Assembly (NCBI RefSeq): GCF_003333325.1
Contig: NZ_QOLC01000030.1
Coordinates: 1-12,026 of the forward strand
Source of the DNA: Candidatus Ulvibacter alkanivorans
GTDB taxonomy: Bacteria; Bacteroidota; Bacteroidia; Flavobacteriales; Flavobacteriaceae
Direction: 5' to 3'
DNA length: 12,026 nt
A program made the position numbers and the translations under genes. Positions within the stretch are counted from its first letter, which is position 1; every line of letters begins with the position of its first letter. Positions 1 through 7,640 of this stretch are shown piece by piece. Below the pieces are notes generated by a model, which was not told where the DNA came from, made no database searches, and saw only the letters and a list, made by a program, of their open reading frames with translations.

Positions 1-1
1 G

Positions 2-1957
2 CTCGATCCTTCCGAAAATGTTTCTATGGACTATCGTATTTATATGAATAATATTCTAGATTATGGCGGATATCGATTCTTTCAATCTTCTTTCGATAAA
101 GATGAGCAGGGAACTTATTTAAGTGTCAACAGTGACTTTTGGGGCACGGTGATCTCCTATTTAGGATATGCCTTACTTACCTTAGGAATGATCTGGACCT
201 TGTTTAGCAAAAAGACTCGATTTTACAGTGTTCGAAAGAAGATCTCTAAAATTCGCAGTAAAAGTGGGACTTTTATTTTTATACTGTTCCTATTTCTAAG
301 TGCCGGAAGTTTTGCACAAGAGGCGCATGTAAAATCGGCTGTTTCCGAAGCGCATGCTGAAGAATTTAGCACTGTAGTAGTTCAAGATTTTAAGGGGCGA
401 ATGAAGCCTATTCATACGTTGTCACGAGAGATATTACGAAAGATCTCCCGTAAACAAAGTTGGGATGGTCTCACCGCAGACCAGGTGATGTTAAGCATGT
501 TTGTAAACAAACAAGACTGGTACGATGTTCCATTGGTCAAACTAGGAAAACACAAGGATGTACAAAAATTATTGGGCGTAACCGGGGAATATGCTTCCTA
601 TAAAGACTTCTTTACAGAAACCGGTGAATACAAGATGCGAGATGAAGTACGCCGGGTCTACGGGTTGGAACCCATCGATCGTGGTGTCTATGCAAAGGAA
701 TTAATGAAAATAGATGAACGACTTAATATTTTAAGCATGGCGTTCTCGGGAACGTTGCTTAAAATCGTTCCGAATCCAAATGCTCCAAACAACACTTGGG
801 AAGGCTATAGCAGTCACAATCATAACGACGGACATAACCATAGTACCGTTGCTTCCAATTTTTTCAATGCATATGGCACTTCATTAAAGAAGGCAACTCA
901 AACGAACGATTATAAGCACGTTGGGCATCTGTTAGACGAGCTCAAAACCTACCAACGCACTCAAGGCGGAGATATCATGCCTTCCGAAGCGAAAATAGAT
1001 GCAGAGATCCTGTTGAACGAAATGAACGTTTTTACTCGATTAGCCGGACTTTATATGTTGTTGGGGGTGGCCTTACTATTCTTTTTATTCGTTTCAGTAT
1101 TTAAACCAAACTGGAAGCTTAAGAAGATCTATTATGTGTTGTTCGCCATCGTTATTTTAGGATTTGTCCTACACACTATCGGACTCGGAATTCGTTGGTA
1201 CGTATCGGGACGAGCTCCATGGAGTAATGGCTACGAATCGATGATCTATATCGCATGGACGACAACCTTGGCCGGAATTCTATTTACTCGAAAATCGTTT
1301 GGAGCCATGGCGGCTACCATGGTGCTGGCAGCAACCATACTTTTTGTTTCTACCTTAAGTTTTCTCGATCCTGAGATCACACCATTAGTGCCGGTATTGA
1401 AATCGTATTGGTTGACAATCCATGTCTCGTTAGAGGCGGGTAGCTACGGATTCCTCATGCTTGGCGCCATCATAGGGTTGATCAACTTGATCTTGATGAT
1501 CTTTATTACCGAAAAGAATAAGCATCGATTAAAACAGATCATCCAAGAGATGACCTACATTAGTGAACTTACCCTAATTGGTGGTTTGTTCATGGTGAGT
1601 GTAGGAACCTATTTAGGCGGAGTTTGGGCCAACGAGTCTTGGGGACGTTACTGGGGATGGGATGCTAAAGAAACATGGGCCTTGGTTACTATCTTGGTCT
1701 ATGCCTTTATTTTGCACATGAGACTTATCCCTAAACTTAGGGGGCTCTTCGCCTATAACCTCGCTACGATTTTTGGCTTGGCTTCGGTAATTATGACCTA
1801 TTATGGGGTTAATTACTACCTCTCGGGGCTACATTCTTACGCCACCGGAGATCCGGTCCCAATTCCAAAGTGGGTATACATTGTTGTAACCTGTATAATA
1901 ATTATAAGCATCACAGCCTACTTTCGAAAGCGGAAGTATAAAAATGTGATCTCCTAG
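2..1957 (+). CDS. ccsA: System II cytochrome c biogenesis protein, ResB-CcsA fusion type (5' end missing)
   Basis: This protein attaches haem to CxxCH motifs of apocytochromes c at the outer face of the inner membrane. The reading frame is open to the left edge (Leu-Asp-Pro-Ser precede the first Met at nt 26), so the gene is 5'-truncated and the N-terminal ResB part lies mostly outside. About 650 residues are visible. After the tail of the ResB region and a membrane segment comes a roughly 240-residue soluble insert, typical of Bacteroidota members. The CcsA domain follows, with many membrane helices. Counting from the Met at nt 26, the tryptophan-rich WWD haem-handling motif is W539-G-R-Y-W-G-W-D-A-K548. 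Candidate haem-ligand histidines are H383, H466 and H603. A His-rich loop (HNHNDGHNH, nt 815-841) sits in the soluble insert. The gene ends 10 bp from the convergent lipoprotein gene. In Bacteroidota, fusions of this kind often follow nrfHA, but those genes would lie outside the window. Confidence 0.9.
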   Translation, partial: LDPSENVSMDYRIYMNNILDYGGYRFFQSSFDKDEQGTYLSVNSDFWGTVISYLGYALLTLGMIWTLFSKKTRFYSVRKKISKIRSKSGTFIFILFLFLSAGSFAQEAHVKSAVSEAHAEEFSTVVVQDFKGRMKPIHTLSREILRKISRKQSWDGLTADQVMLSMFVNKQDWYDVPLVKLGKHKDVQKLLGVTGEYASYKDFFTETGEYKMRDEVRRVYGLEPIDRGVYAKELMKIDERLNILSMAFSGTLLKIVPNPNAPNNTWEGYSSHNHNDGHNHSTVASNFFNAYGTSLKKATQTNDYKHVGHLLDELKTYQRTQGGDIMPSEAKIDAEILLNEMNVFTRLAGLYMLLGVALLFFLFVSVFKPNWKLKKIYYVLFAIVILGFVLHTIGLGIRWYVSGRAPWSNGYESMIYIAWTTTLAGILFTRKSFGAMAATMVLAATILFVSTLSFLDPEITPLVPVLKSYWLTIHVSLEAGSYGFLMLGAIIGLINLILMIFITEKNKHRLKQIIQEMTYISELTLIGGLFMVSVGTYLGGVWANESWGRYWGWDAKETWALVTILVYAFILHMRLIPKLRGLFAYNLATIFGLASVIMTYYGVNYYLSGLHSYATGDPVPIPKWVYIVVTCIIIISITAYFRKRKYKNVIS

Positions 1958-1967
1958 AAGTAGTGAA

Positions 1968-2774
1968 TTATTCGATTATCGTACCGTTCTCCAAGATAAG
2001 GTCGTAGCGATAGCCTGAGCCAAAGTCTCGATTTAGACTTACCTCTGCCCGCATGGTTACGATTTGTCCTTCGGGCACAAACGTATTGGAAGTAACCACC
2101 AGATCGAAATCGTCTTTACTTCCATCTTTTAAATGGATCCAGTTTCGGTTCATGATGTTAGGATTGACCTTTACACACTTTCCTGTAATCTGAACCGTCT
2201 TCCCCTCATAAGCAGCCGGATCACTCACCAACTCGGCGATCTTAATAGAACCTTTATGCTCAATCACCTCATTTGTATGGGTAGGAATATCTTCTTTAGT
2301 AGCAGTTTTTGTTGCTGTTTCAGAAAAATCCGCTGTTAGGTTTCCAGCTTCATTCGCATGATTTTCGGCCACCAATTTAGACACCAGATAAATACTGTCG
2401 AACACTCTATTGTATTCTTTACTTTCGAAATTGGTCTTTAATAGTCCATCGCGATAAAAATAGGTCTCCCCTACTTTTACATCTTGTTTTGCCGCTGCGA
2501 TCCAAAATGTTTTTCCACCTTCATTAACGTTTAAATACACATATTTTTGGGTAGGAAGCACTTCGCCAACTACGACGGTATGCAGATCTTCGGTAAATCC
2601 GGAATTCATTCTAGGTGTTAGTTCGGGTATGGATTCCTCTTCGGAAAAGATCCCGCTGCTAGGCACGTTCGATTCCGATTTTTGCTCTGCGGTTATCACT
2701 TTAGGCTCATCTTTACAAGCAAGGGTTACTGCGGAAGCTAAAGCAAGTATATAAAAAGAAGGTAATTGTTTCAT
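1968..2774 (-). CDS. NrfJ-like lipoprotein with SH3-like and OB-fold domains
   Basis: This is a 268-residue predicted lipoprotein of unknown biochemical role. The signal sequence ends in a lipobox (T17-L-A-C20), so it should be lipid-anchored. Two globular parts are visible. The first (about 64-132) is a beta-rich region beginning HTVVVGEVL, with FWIAAAK, YFYRDGL and an NFESKEYNR-type ending. The second (about 175-268) reads like the OB-fold (tRNA_anti-like) domain with AAYEGKTVQITGK, NRNWIHLKDGS and a final FGSGYRYDLILENG. From memory, this two-domain arrangement recurs in periplasmic proteins annotated 'NrfJ-related' or 'DNA-binding', often near multihaem cytochrome genes. A nucleic-acid role is unlikely for an exported lipoprotein. 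A low-complexity Thr/Ala linker joins the domains. It is the last gene of the operon, starting 15 bp after the barrel gene, with an A-rich leader before its ATG. A part in assembling or docking the cytochrome complex is inference. Confidence 0.75.
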   Translation of the reverse strand: MKQLPSFYILALASAVTLACKDEPKVITAEQKSESNVPSSGIFSEEESIPELTPRMNSGFTEDLHTVVVGEVLPTQKYVYLNVNEGGKTFWIAAAKQDVKVGETYFYRDGLLKTNFESKEYNRVFDSIYLVSKLVAENHANEAGNLTADFSETATKTATKEDIPTHTNEVIEHKGSIKIAELVSDPAAYEGKTVQITGKCVKVNPNIMNRNWIHLKDGSKDDFDLVVTSNTFVPEGQIVTMRAEVSLNRDFGSGYRYDLILENGTIIE

Positions 2775-2789
2775 TCTAATTGTTTTTTT

Positions 2790-4376
2790 TTAATAAAAGC
2801 GTTTGGTTAAGCGCGTGTAAAATCGGTAGTTATTCTCTTCCTCGAATTGCGCCAATTCTCCCGAAATACTAAACTGCCATGTCTTGGAGATATTGTACGA
2901 GAGAACGGTACCAAAATAATTCTGACTAAAATTTGTAATTCGATTCTCATATTCATAATTCGCGAGTCTATAATAGAATTCGGTTTGCAACTTATCTTTG
3001 AACACGCCTCTGGAATGTCGAACCGACAATATGTTACTTGTTAAGTAGTTTGATGAATTAATATTATACGACGCATTTAATCGGCCGCCAATTCCCGGGA
3101 TTTTGGTTAAGGTTGCATAGCCATATATATTATCTGATTTATTCTGATTATCACTTTGAAAACGACTACTATAACTAAATCCGGCGAGTATACGCTTAAA
3201 CGGTCTAATGTTAATGCGTGCTCGCAACCCTTGCCGGGCCAGATCTTCTGCCAATAAACGTTCGATCTCAGTTTCAAAAGTTTCGTAATAAATTATTCTT
3301 TTCCGTGTATCATACGAAACCATTACATTCACGGCTCGGCCAAATCGATAACGCGCAGACAGGTAAAGATTTGTAAGGCGTGTCTCATTACCTGTGTTTC
3401 CGAAGATATCCAACTCCATAGAACTAAACAAATTGAGATCATTTCCTATAGTGCTAGAATGCTGAAAGAAAATATACCGTCTATCGGTATTACCGGCGTT
3501 GGTCTGCTCCATGGCTCCTAGGGTCGTCTCGCTAAAGAACTCCTTCGATTTAGTTTCGATACCAAAATACCCACCATACTGCAATAGATCGGCATTAAAA
3601 CCATAATCTTGAAAATCGGGGCGAAAACCACCCATGGCTCCTACGTAAAAGTTTCCGAAGTACTTTTCAACCTGAAGTCCATCCACTGCTCCTACCGACG
3701 AAGCCTTACGATTAATCTTTCGTCCCGCAGTGATCGACAAACTTTCTGTGGCATCAAAGCGAAGGTTTAAGTTATACACATTAAAGATACTTGTACGACC
3801 GGTGTAGTTACTTTCTGCACTCGTAATGATATTTCGATAGGCCATAAAGGTCTCTGCCGAAAACTTCGAGTCGCCTATATGGTTTGCATTTAGCGAAAAT
3901 CGAGTCATTAATCGATGTCTATCCTCCCGCAGGTTAGAAAATGCATTGTAACTGGACGCCGCGATCCTACCTCGTATCTGTTCTTTATAAGTTTCTTCTT
4001 TTTCTTCGGAAGGTGTAGTTGGGACATTGTCCGTCTCGGCAGGGATCACCACTTCATCAGCCGGTTCTTCTGTAGCTTCCTCTTCAGGTTGTTTGCTGAA
4101 GGTATAGGTAACCACATCCCCTTTTTCGATCACACAGGCATTTTCGATGGTACAGACCACCGACGAGGATGACTTGTCGGTCACCTTTAAACAGTTGTTC
4201 CCATTGAGTTCTATAAAGTCACCAATCTTAACTTCTTCGGTAGAATCGAATTTAACATAGACATTATTAGACGTAATAAAAGATACCGTCCCCGACAGGG
4301 TTTTGGTTCCCTCTTGCGCATAACTTGCGTGGGAAATGCCTATAAAAAGCAATATAAATAAGAGTATCTTTTTCAT
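2790..4376 (-). CDS. Outer-membrane beta-barrel protein with N-terminal periplasmic domain
   Basis: This is a 528-residue exported protein. The signal peptide is residues 1-20 (hydrophobic core LLFILLFIGI, cleavage before Q21). Residues about 25-97 form a small beta-rich domain with three cysteines. An acidic Glu/Pro/Thr linker follows (about 99-135). The last ~390 residues alternate polar and hydrophobic residues in roughly 20-22 short strands, and the chain ends in Tyr (RFYTRLTKRFY), the aromatic C-terminus expected for an outer-membrane barrel handled by BamA. No plug, TonB box or T9SS domain is visible. It starts 6 bp after the 19-haem cytochrome gene, so it is probably translated from the same message. 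This placement suggests a porin-like sleeve or docking site for the cytochromes, as MtrB does for MtrA. That is inference from context: no sequence relation to MtrB or PioB could be tested. The alternative is an ordinary substrate channel. Confidence 0.75.
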   Translation of the reverse strand: MKKILLFILLFIGISHASYAQEGTKTLSGTVSFITSNNVYVKFDSTEEVKIGDFIELNGNNCLKVTDKSSSSVVCTIENACVIEKGDVVTYTFSKQPEEEATEEPADEVVIPAETDNVPTTPSEEKEETYKEQIRGRIAASSYNAFSNLREDRHRLMTRFSLNANHIGDSKFSAETFMAYRNIITSAESNYTGRTSIFNVYNLNLRFDATESLSITAGRKINRKASSVGAVDGLQVEKYFGNFYVGAMGGFRPDFQDYGFNADLLQYGGYFGIETKSKEFFSETTLGAMEQTNAGNTDRRYIFFQHSSTIGNDLNLFSSMELDIFGNTGNETRLTNLYLSARYRFGRAVNVMVSYDTRKRIIYYETFETEIERLLAEDLARQGLRARINIRPFKRILAGFSYSSRFQSDNQNKSDNIYGYATLTKIPGIGGRLNASYNINSSNYLTSNILSVRHSRGVFKDKLQTEFYYRLANYEYENRITNFSQNYFGTVLSYNISKTWQFSISGELAQFEEENNYRFYTRLTKRFY

Positions 4377-4382
4377 TACAAT

Positions 4383-5825
4383 TTAATCTTCTCCAGTTGG
4401 ATGACATTGGAAGCAGGCATTACTTTCGTACATATAGCCTGGTACTTCATCATGGTCTTCTGCAGTTTCTCCGGCGGGATGACAATTAAGACAAGTAAAC
4501 ACTGCAAAGTTATTAGGGTTGTTATGGCAATCGGTACAGCTAGTCCAGACGTCGTCATGCCTTCCACTGTATATTGGGAAATACATTTGGTCGTGATCAA
4601 ATGTGGCGGGCATCCAACCCGGGTTGGTCGTGTGACAGCTGGCACAATCGGTGGGGAAATTAGCCGCTTGGTGGTCGGGATCATTGGTTTGTGCATAATC
4701 ATCCATATGGCAAGCAAAGCAGTCGGTTGGTGTGTTTTGGAAATCACCATTTTCATGACACTGCGTACAATCTTGTAAGTTGTGACCTAATGTTAGCGGG
4801 AAGAAATCGTGGTTAACGGTAGCCGGCATCCATCCCGGATTTGTGGAATGACATGAAGCACAATCGGTAGAGAATCCAGCATTTTCGTGGTCGGGATCGC
4901 TTGTTTGGGCGTAATCATCCATATGGCAAGCAAAGCAGTCGGTTGGTGTATTATTGAAATTCCCATTTTCATGACACTGATTACAATCCTGAATATCATG
5001 ACCTAGGGTCAATGGAAAGAAGTCATGATCTACAGTGGCAGGCATCCACCCGGGACTTGTGGTATGACACTCTATACAGTCGGTAGAGAACCCTGCGTTT
5101 GCGTGATTCGGATTTGTAGTGGTTGCAAAGTCTTCCATATGGCAACTAAAACAGTCTGGAGAGGCATCGCTAAAGTTTCCGGTTGTATGGCACTGATTAC
5201 AGTCTTGAATATCATGCCCTTGTGTTAGAGGGAAAAAATCGTGTGTTATGCCTTCAGCATCCCAACCAAAACCTAAGGGATTGTGACATTCCAAACAATC
5301 GGTAGAAAACCCGGCAGCTAAGTGATTTGGATTCTGGGTGGCAACATAGTCGTCACGGTGGCATTCGATACATTCATTCCCAATGCGATTAAAGATTAGC
5401 GTACTTTCATCACTATGACATTCGACACAACTTAGATTGGTGTGAGCGCCTATGAGTGGAAATCCATTTTCTTCATGGATCTCGGGGATATTGAAAACCA
5501 ACCAACTTTCCGAAGTATGACAACGCATACAATCGTTCCCTACCGATTGACTATGCACATCGGTATGGCACGAAAAACAGTCGGTAGGAGCTTCATCAAA
5601 TACCAAAGTAGTATGACAGGCTTTACAATCGACCTGTGCATGTGTTCCCTCTAGTTCAAAATCGGTAGTATTATGATCAAATTGTAGGGTCTCAGTTTCG
5701 ATAGTCCACCCCTCCGGATTGTGACATTGGGCACAGTCGATCGTTAGGCTCTCACCGTGTGGTGATTGGCCATACATCGAAGCGATGCAGCAGAGCACTA
5801 ATATTATTGGTGACAGTCTATACAT
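4383..5825 (-). CDS. Periplasmic multihaem cytochrome c, 19 CxxCH motifs
   Basis: This 480-residue protein has an N-terminal signal peptide (1-19, cleaved before Q20) and 19 CxxCH haem c attachment motifs starting at residues 31, 67, 83, 99, 133, 152, 177, 209, 225, 250, 281, 297, 322, 353, 369, 394, 430, 445 and 471. Many further histidines (for example FDH, GTH, GAH, GHDIQD, NPNH, DPDH) could be distal ligands, so bis-His low-potential haems are likely. Residues 177-393 are three tandem triheme units of 72-73 residues. It belongs with the cytochrome c3/c7-like multihaem proteins. No catalytic domain or membrane anchor is visible, so electron transfer is the likely role. Its ATG lies 22 bp inside the end of the 23-haem gene, implying translational coupling. 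The two cysteines at 12-13 lie in the signal peptide and do not form a convincing lipobox. Confidence 0.92.
   Translation of the reverse strand: MYRLSPIILVLCCIASMYGQSPHGESLTIDCAQCHNPEGWTIETETLQFDHNTTDFELEGTHAQVDCKACHTTLVFDEAPTDCFSCHTDVHSQSVGNDCMRCHTSESWLVFNIPEIHEENGFPLIGAHTNLSCVECHSDESTLIFNRIGNECIECHRDDYVATQNPNHLAAGFSTDCLECHNPLGFGWDAEGITHDFFPLTQGHDIQDCNQCHTTGNFSDASPDCFSCHMEDFATTTNPNHANAGFSTDCIECHTTSPGWMPATVDHDFFPLTLGHDIQDCNQCHENGNFNNTPTDCFACHMDDYAQTSDPDHENAGFSTDCASCHSTNPGWMPATVNHDFFPLTLGHNLQDCTQCHENGDFQNTPTDCFACHMDDYAQTNDPDHQAANFPTDCASCHTTNPGWMPATFDHDQMYFPIYSGRHDDVWTSCTDCHNNPNNFAVFTCLNCHPAGETAEDHDEVPGYMYESNACFQCHPTGED
4647..5297 (-). repeat. Three tandem 72-73-codon triheme repeats
   Basis: This stretch lies within the 19-haem cytochrome gene. 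Units begin at C177, C250 and C322, and a fourth begins at C394 before diverging. Each carries three CxxCH motifs in the same spacing (first to second about 31, second to third 16). Shared landmarks are GFSTDC, PGWMPAT, HDFFPLT, GHDIQDC and CFACHMDDYAQ. At DNA level the two copies around nt 4703 and 4919 are 216 bp apart and share a run of more than 25 identical bases. A less similar copy lies another 216 bp on, near 5135. Similarity falls with distance, as expected for stepwise tandem duplication. Confidence 0.9.
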
Positions 5826-7633
5826 TCTAATGTCCCTAATTGGTATTCAACAATAGTTACGCCTTGTGCGTTCTGTATTTCATGGCAAGCTTTACAATCT
5901 ACCTCCTCATGTTTCCCTACCAGTGGAAAACGAGTTTGGTCGTGATCAAATTTTTCAGGCACCCAACTACTCGTAATATGGCAGCGTGCACAGTCGGTAA
6001 CACCGTCTATCGCAAAATCGTCTCCATGCACATTGTCGTGGCAGGATGCGCAATCGGTACTCAAATTACTAAAATTTTGCGATATAATTTCGTTATTCTC
6101 AGCATATTCGAAGTGACAAGCAATACAAGATACGGTAGAATGTTCGCCTGTTAATGGCCAATCGGTGCTAATGTGATCAAAAGCCACCGCATCCCATGCT
6201 TCGCTAGAATGGCACTGTGTACAATCGTTTTGAGGGTAGTATTCTTGTGCAATAGCGCCTTCATGAAAATCGACATGACAATCGACACAACTTGACCCCA
6301 TATTAGCGAAGGTCCATCGTTCTTCTCTTTCATCTACATGACATGCAAAGCACGGAGTCGCCACATGGGCTCCTTCCAAAGGAAAGTCGGATTGATTGTG
6401 ATCATCGATCGTAAACAAGGTAAATTCGAATCCTTTCTCCAGTGAATGGCATTGGGCACAATCCGGAGAAATACCATTCTCGGCGAATTCGCCGTTGTGG
6501 TAATCGCTATGGCAACTTTTACATTCTGAAAAATCGATGGGTGTTGTAAATCTATCGGTATGACATTCACGACAGTCGATACCTTGATGCATTCCTTCCA
6601 ACGGATAATCGGTCACCGAATGATCGAAAAAGTCCATATTATTCAACGCCAAAAAGCTTTCTTCATTATGACATTTTGCACAGTCGTTTCCAAATTTTCC
6701 ATCGTGCTGATCGGTATGGCAACTAATACAATTTGATTCTTCGACGGCGGTTCTGTCCTGAAATATACTTGCTACGTTATTGGTTTCAGCATGACAAGCA
6801 AAACAATCGATGCTTTTATGACTGCCTTTTAGGGTGAAATCGGTCGTATTATGGTTAAAATTTCCACGACCCATAAATGTGTTGAAAGAATTTTCGGTAT
6901 GACATTGTGCACAAGCCCCCGGTATATTGCCATTATGCGGATCGTCATGGCAAGCTTTACAATCGTTAAAGGCCATATTGGTAAACTGCTGAAATTCTCG
7001 GCCATTTTTGGTGGTCGTTTGGTGACATTCTTTACAATCTACGACGATATGCTTCCCTCGTAATTTGAAATCGGCCGTTTCATGGTTAAAACCAACCGCC
7101 GGTGAGAAGGCTTCAAAATTATGACAGCTTTTACAATCGGTAGAAAGAGTTCCTTGGTGAAAATCGTCGTGACAGGACAAGCATTGCTGATCTAACCCAA
7201 GGAAGGTCCCTTCTCTATTTCTAAGGGATGCATCGGTGATATTTTCCGGGGCGTGACACTCACGGCAATCTATGGTGGCATGTTTGCCTTCAAGGGGATA
7301 GCCTGTAAGGTTATGATTAAAAGCATCTTTATTAAATCGGATCATATCGAAATTACGACCGTGATGTTCACTGTGGCACTGAAAGCAATTCTTGCTTTCC
7401 ACCTGGCTACTTGCGTGAAATCCTTTGTCTTGGGTCATGAGTGAATTAATTTCTTTATGACAGTCTAAACATTTTTGATCGGTTACTTTTGCTCCAAGTT
7501 CGTGACACAAAGTACAGTTCCCCATGCCTTCAAATTCGGCATGTGAATCTGTGAGGTCGCCAGGAGATATCTGACCAAAACTCACAGTGCTTAACAGCAT
7601 TAGCAGAACACTCTGTGCAATAAACTTGTTCAT
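5804..7633 (-). CDS. Periplasmic multihaem cytochrome c, 23 CxxCH motifs in seven modules
   Basis: This 609-residue exported electron-transfer protein has a signal peptide at 1-20 (core VLLMLLSTVSFG) and 23 CxxCH motifs starting at residues 40, 55, 83, 123, 151, 167, 200, 225, 241, 277, 302, 318, 354, 371, 392, 428, 449, 471, 503, 528, 548, 580 and 604. From residue 123 the motifs fall into a module of 74-77 residues repeated seven times (123, 200, 277, 354, 428, 503, 580). Six modules carry three haems; the last is cut to two. Each lead haem is preceded by a DH or NH pair, a YPL/FPL/FTL turn and a GxH. The chain stops two residues after the last CxxC. The start is preceded by AAGG at suitable distance and lies 7 bp after the flavoprotein gene. 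No enzyme domain is seen, so an extended haem wire is the best reading. The axial histidines are inferred. Confidence 0.93.
   Translation of the reverse strand: MNKFIAQSVLLMLLSTVSFGQISPGDLTDSHAEFEGMGNCTLCHELGAKVTDQKCLDCHKEINSLMTQDKGFHASSQVESKNCFQCHSEHHGRNFDMIRFNKDAFNHNLTGYPLEGKHATIDCRECHAPENITDASLRNREGTFLGLDQQCLSCHDDFHQGTLSTDCKSCHNFEAFSPAVGFNHETADFKLRGKHIVVDCKECHQTTTKNGREFQQFTNMAFNDCKACHDDPHNGNIPGACAQCHTENSFNTFMGRGNFNHNTTDFTLKGSHKSIDCFACHAETNNVASIFQDRTAVEESNCISCHTDQHDGKFGNDCAKCHNEESFLALNNMDFFDHSVTDYPLEGMHQGIDCRECHTDRFTTPIDFSECKSCHSDYHNGEFAENGISPDCAQCHSLEKGFEFTLFTIDDHNQSDFPLEGAHVATPCFACHVDEREERWTFANMGSSCVDCHVDFHEGAIAQEYYPQNDCTQCHSSEAWDAVAFDHISTDWPLTGEHSTVSCIACHFEYAENNEIISQNFSNLSTDCASCHDNVHGDDFAIDGVTDCARCHITSSWVPEKFDHDQTRFPLVGKHEEVDCKACHEIQNAQGVTIVEYQLGTLECIDCHQ
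5807..7267 (-). repeat. Seven ~76-residue triheme modules of the 23-haem cytochrome
   Basis: These protein-level tandem modules begin at the lead CxxCH of residues 123, 200, 277, 354, 428, 503 and 580. Successive offsets are 77, 77, 77, 74, 75 and 77. The copies have diverged much more than those in the neighbouring 19-haem gene: only the haem motifs, the DH pair, the aromatic-Pro-Leu-x-Gly-x-His segment and a CHxDxHxG stretch after the second haem persist. Three c-haems per compact module recalls polymers of cytochrome c7-type domains. Confidence 0.85.
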
Positions 7634-7640
7634 CGATGCC

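Noticed and set aside
4401..4778. Plus-strand and alternative-frame open frames across the cytochrome genes
   Set aside because: They are by-products of the repetitive Cys/His codons. The minus-strand frames with signal peptides and regular CxxCH spacing explain the same DNA.
4647..5297. Regularly spaced repeats as a CRISPR array
   Set aside because: The 216-bp period is in frame and encodes haem motifs. There are no short repeats with unique spacers and no cas genes.
2790..5825. Direct assignment as mtrAB or pioAB homologues
   Set aside because: The logic is similar, but haem number, module structure and the barrel's N-terminal domain differ, and no alignment could be run. Symbols were left blank.
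5780..5825. Lipobox in the 19-haem cytochrome (Cys12-Cys13)
   Set aside because: The cysteines lie only about 11 residues from the start, inside the hydrophobic core. A normal cleavage site follows at residue 19-20.
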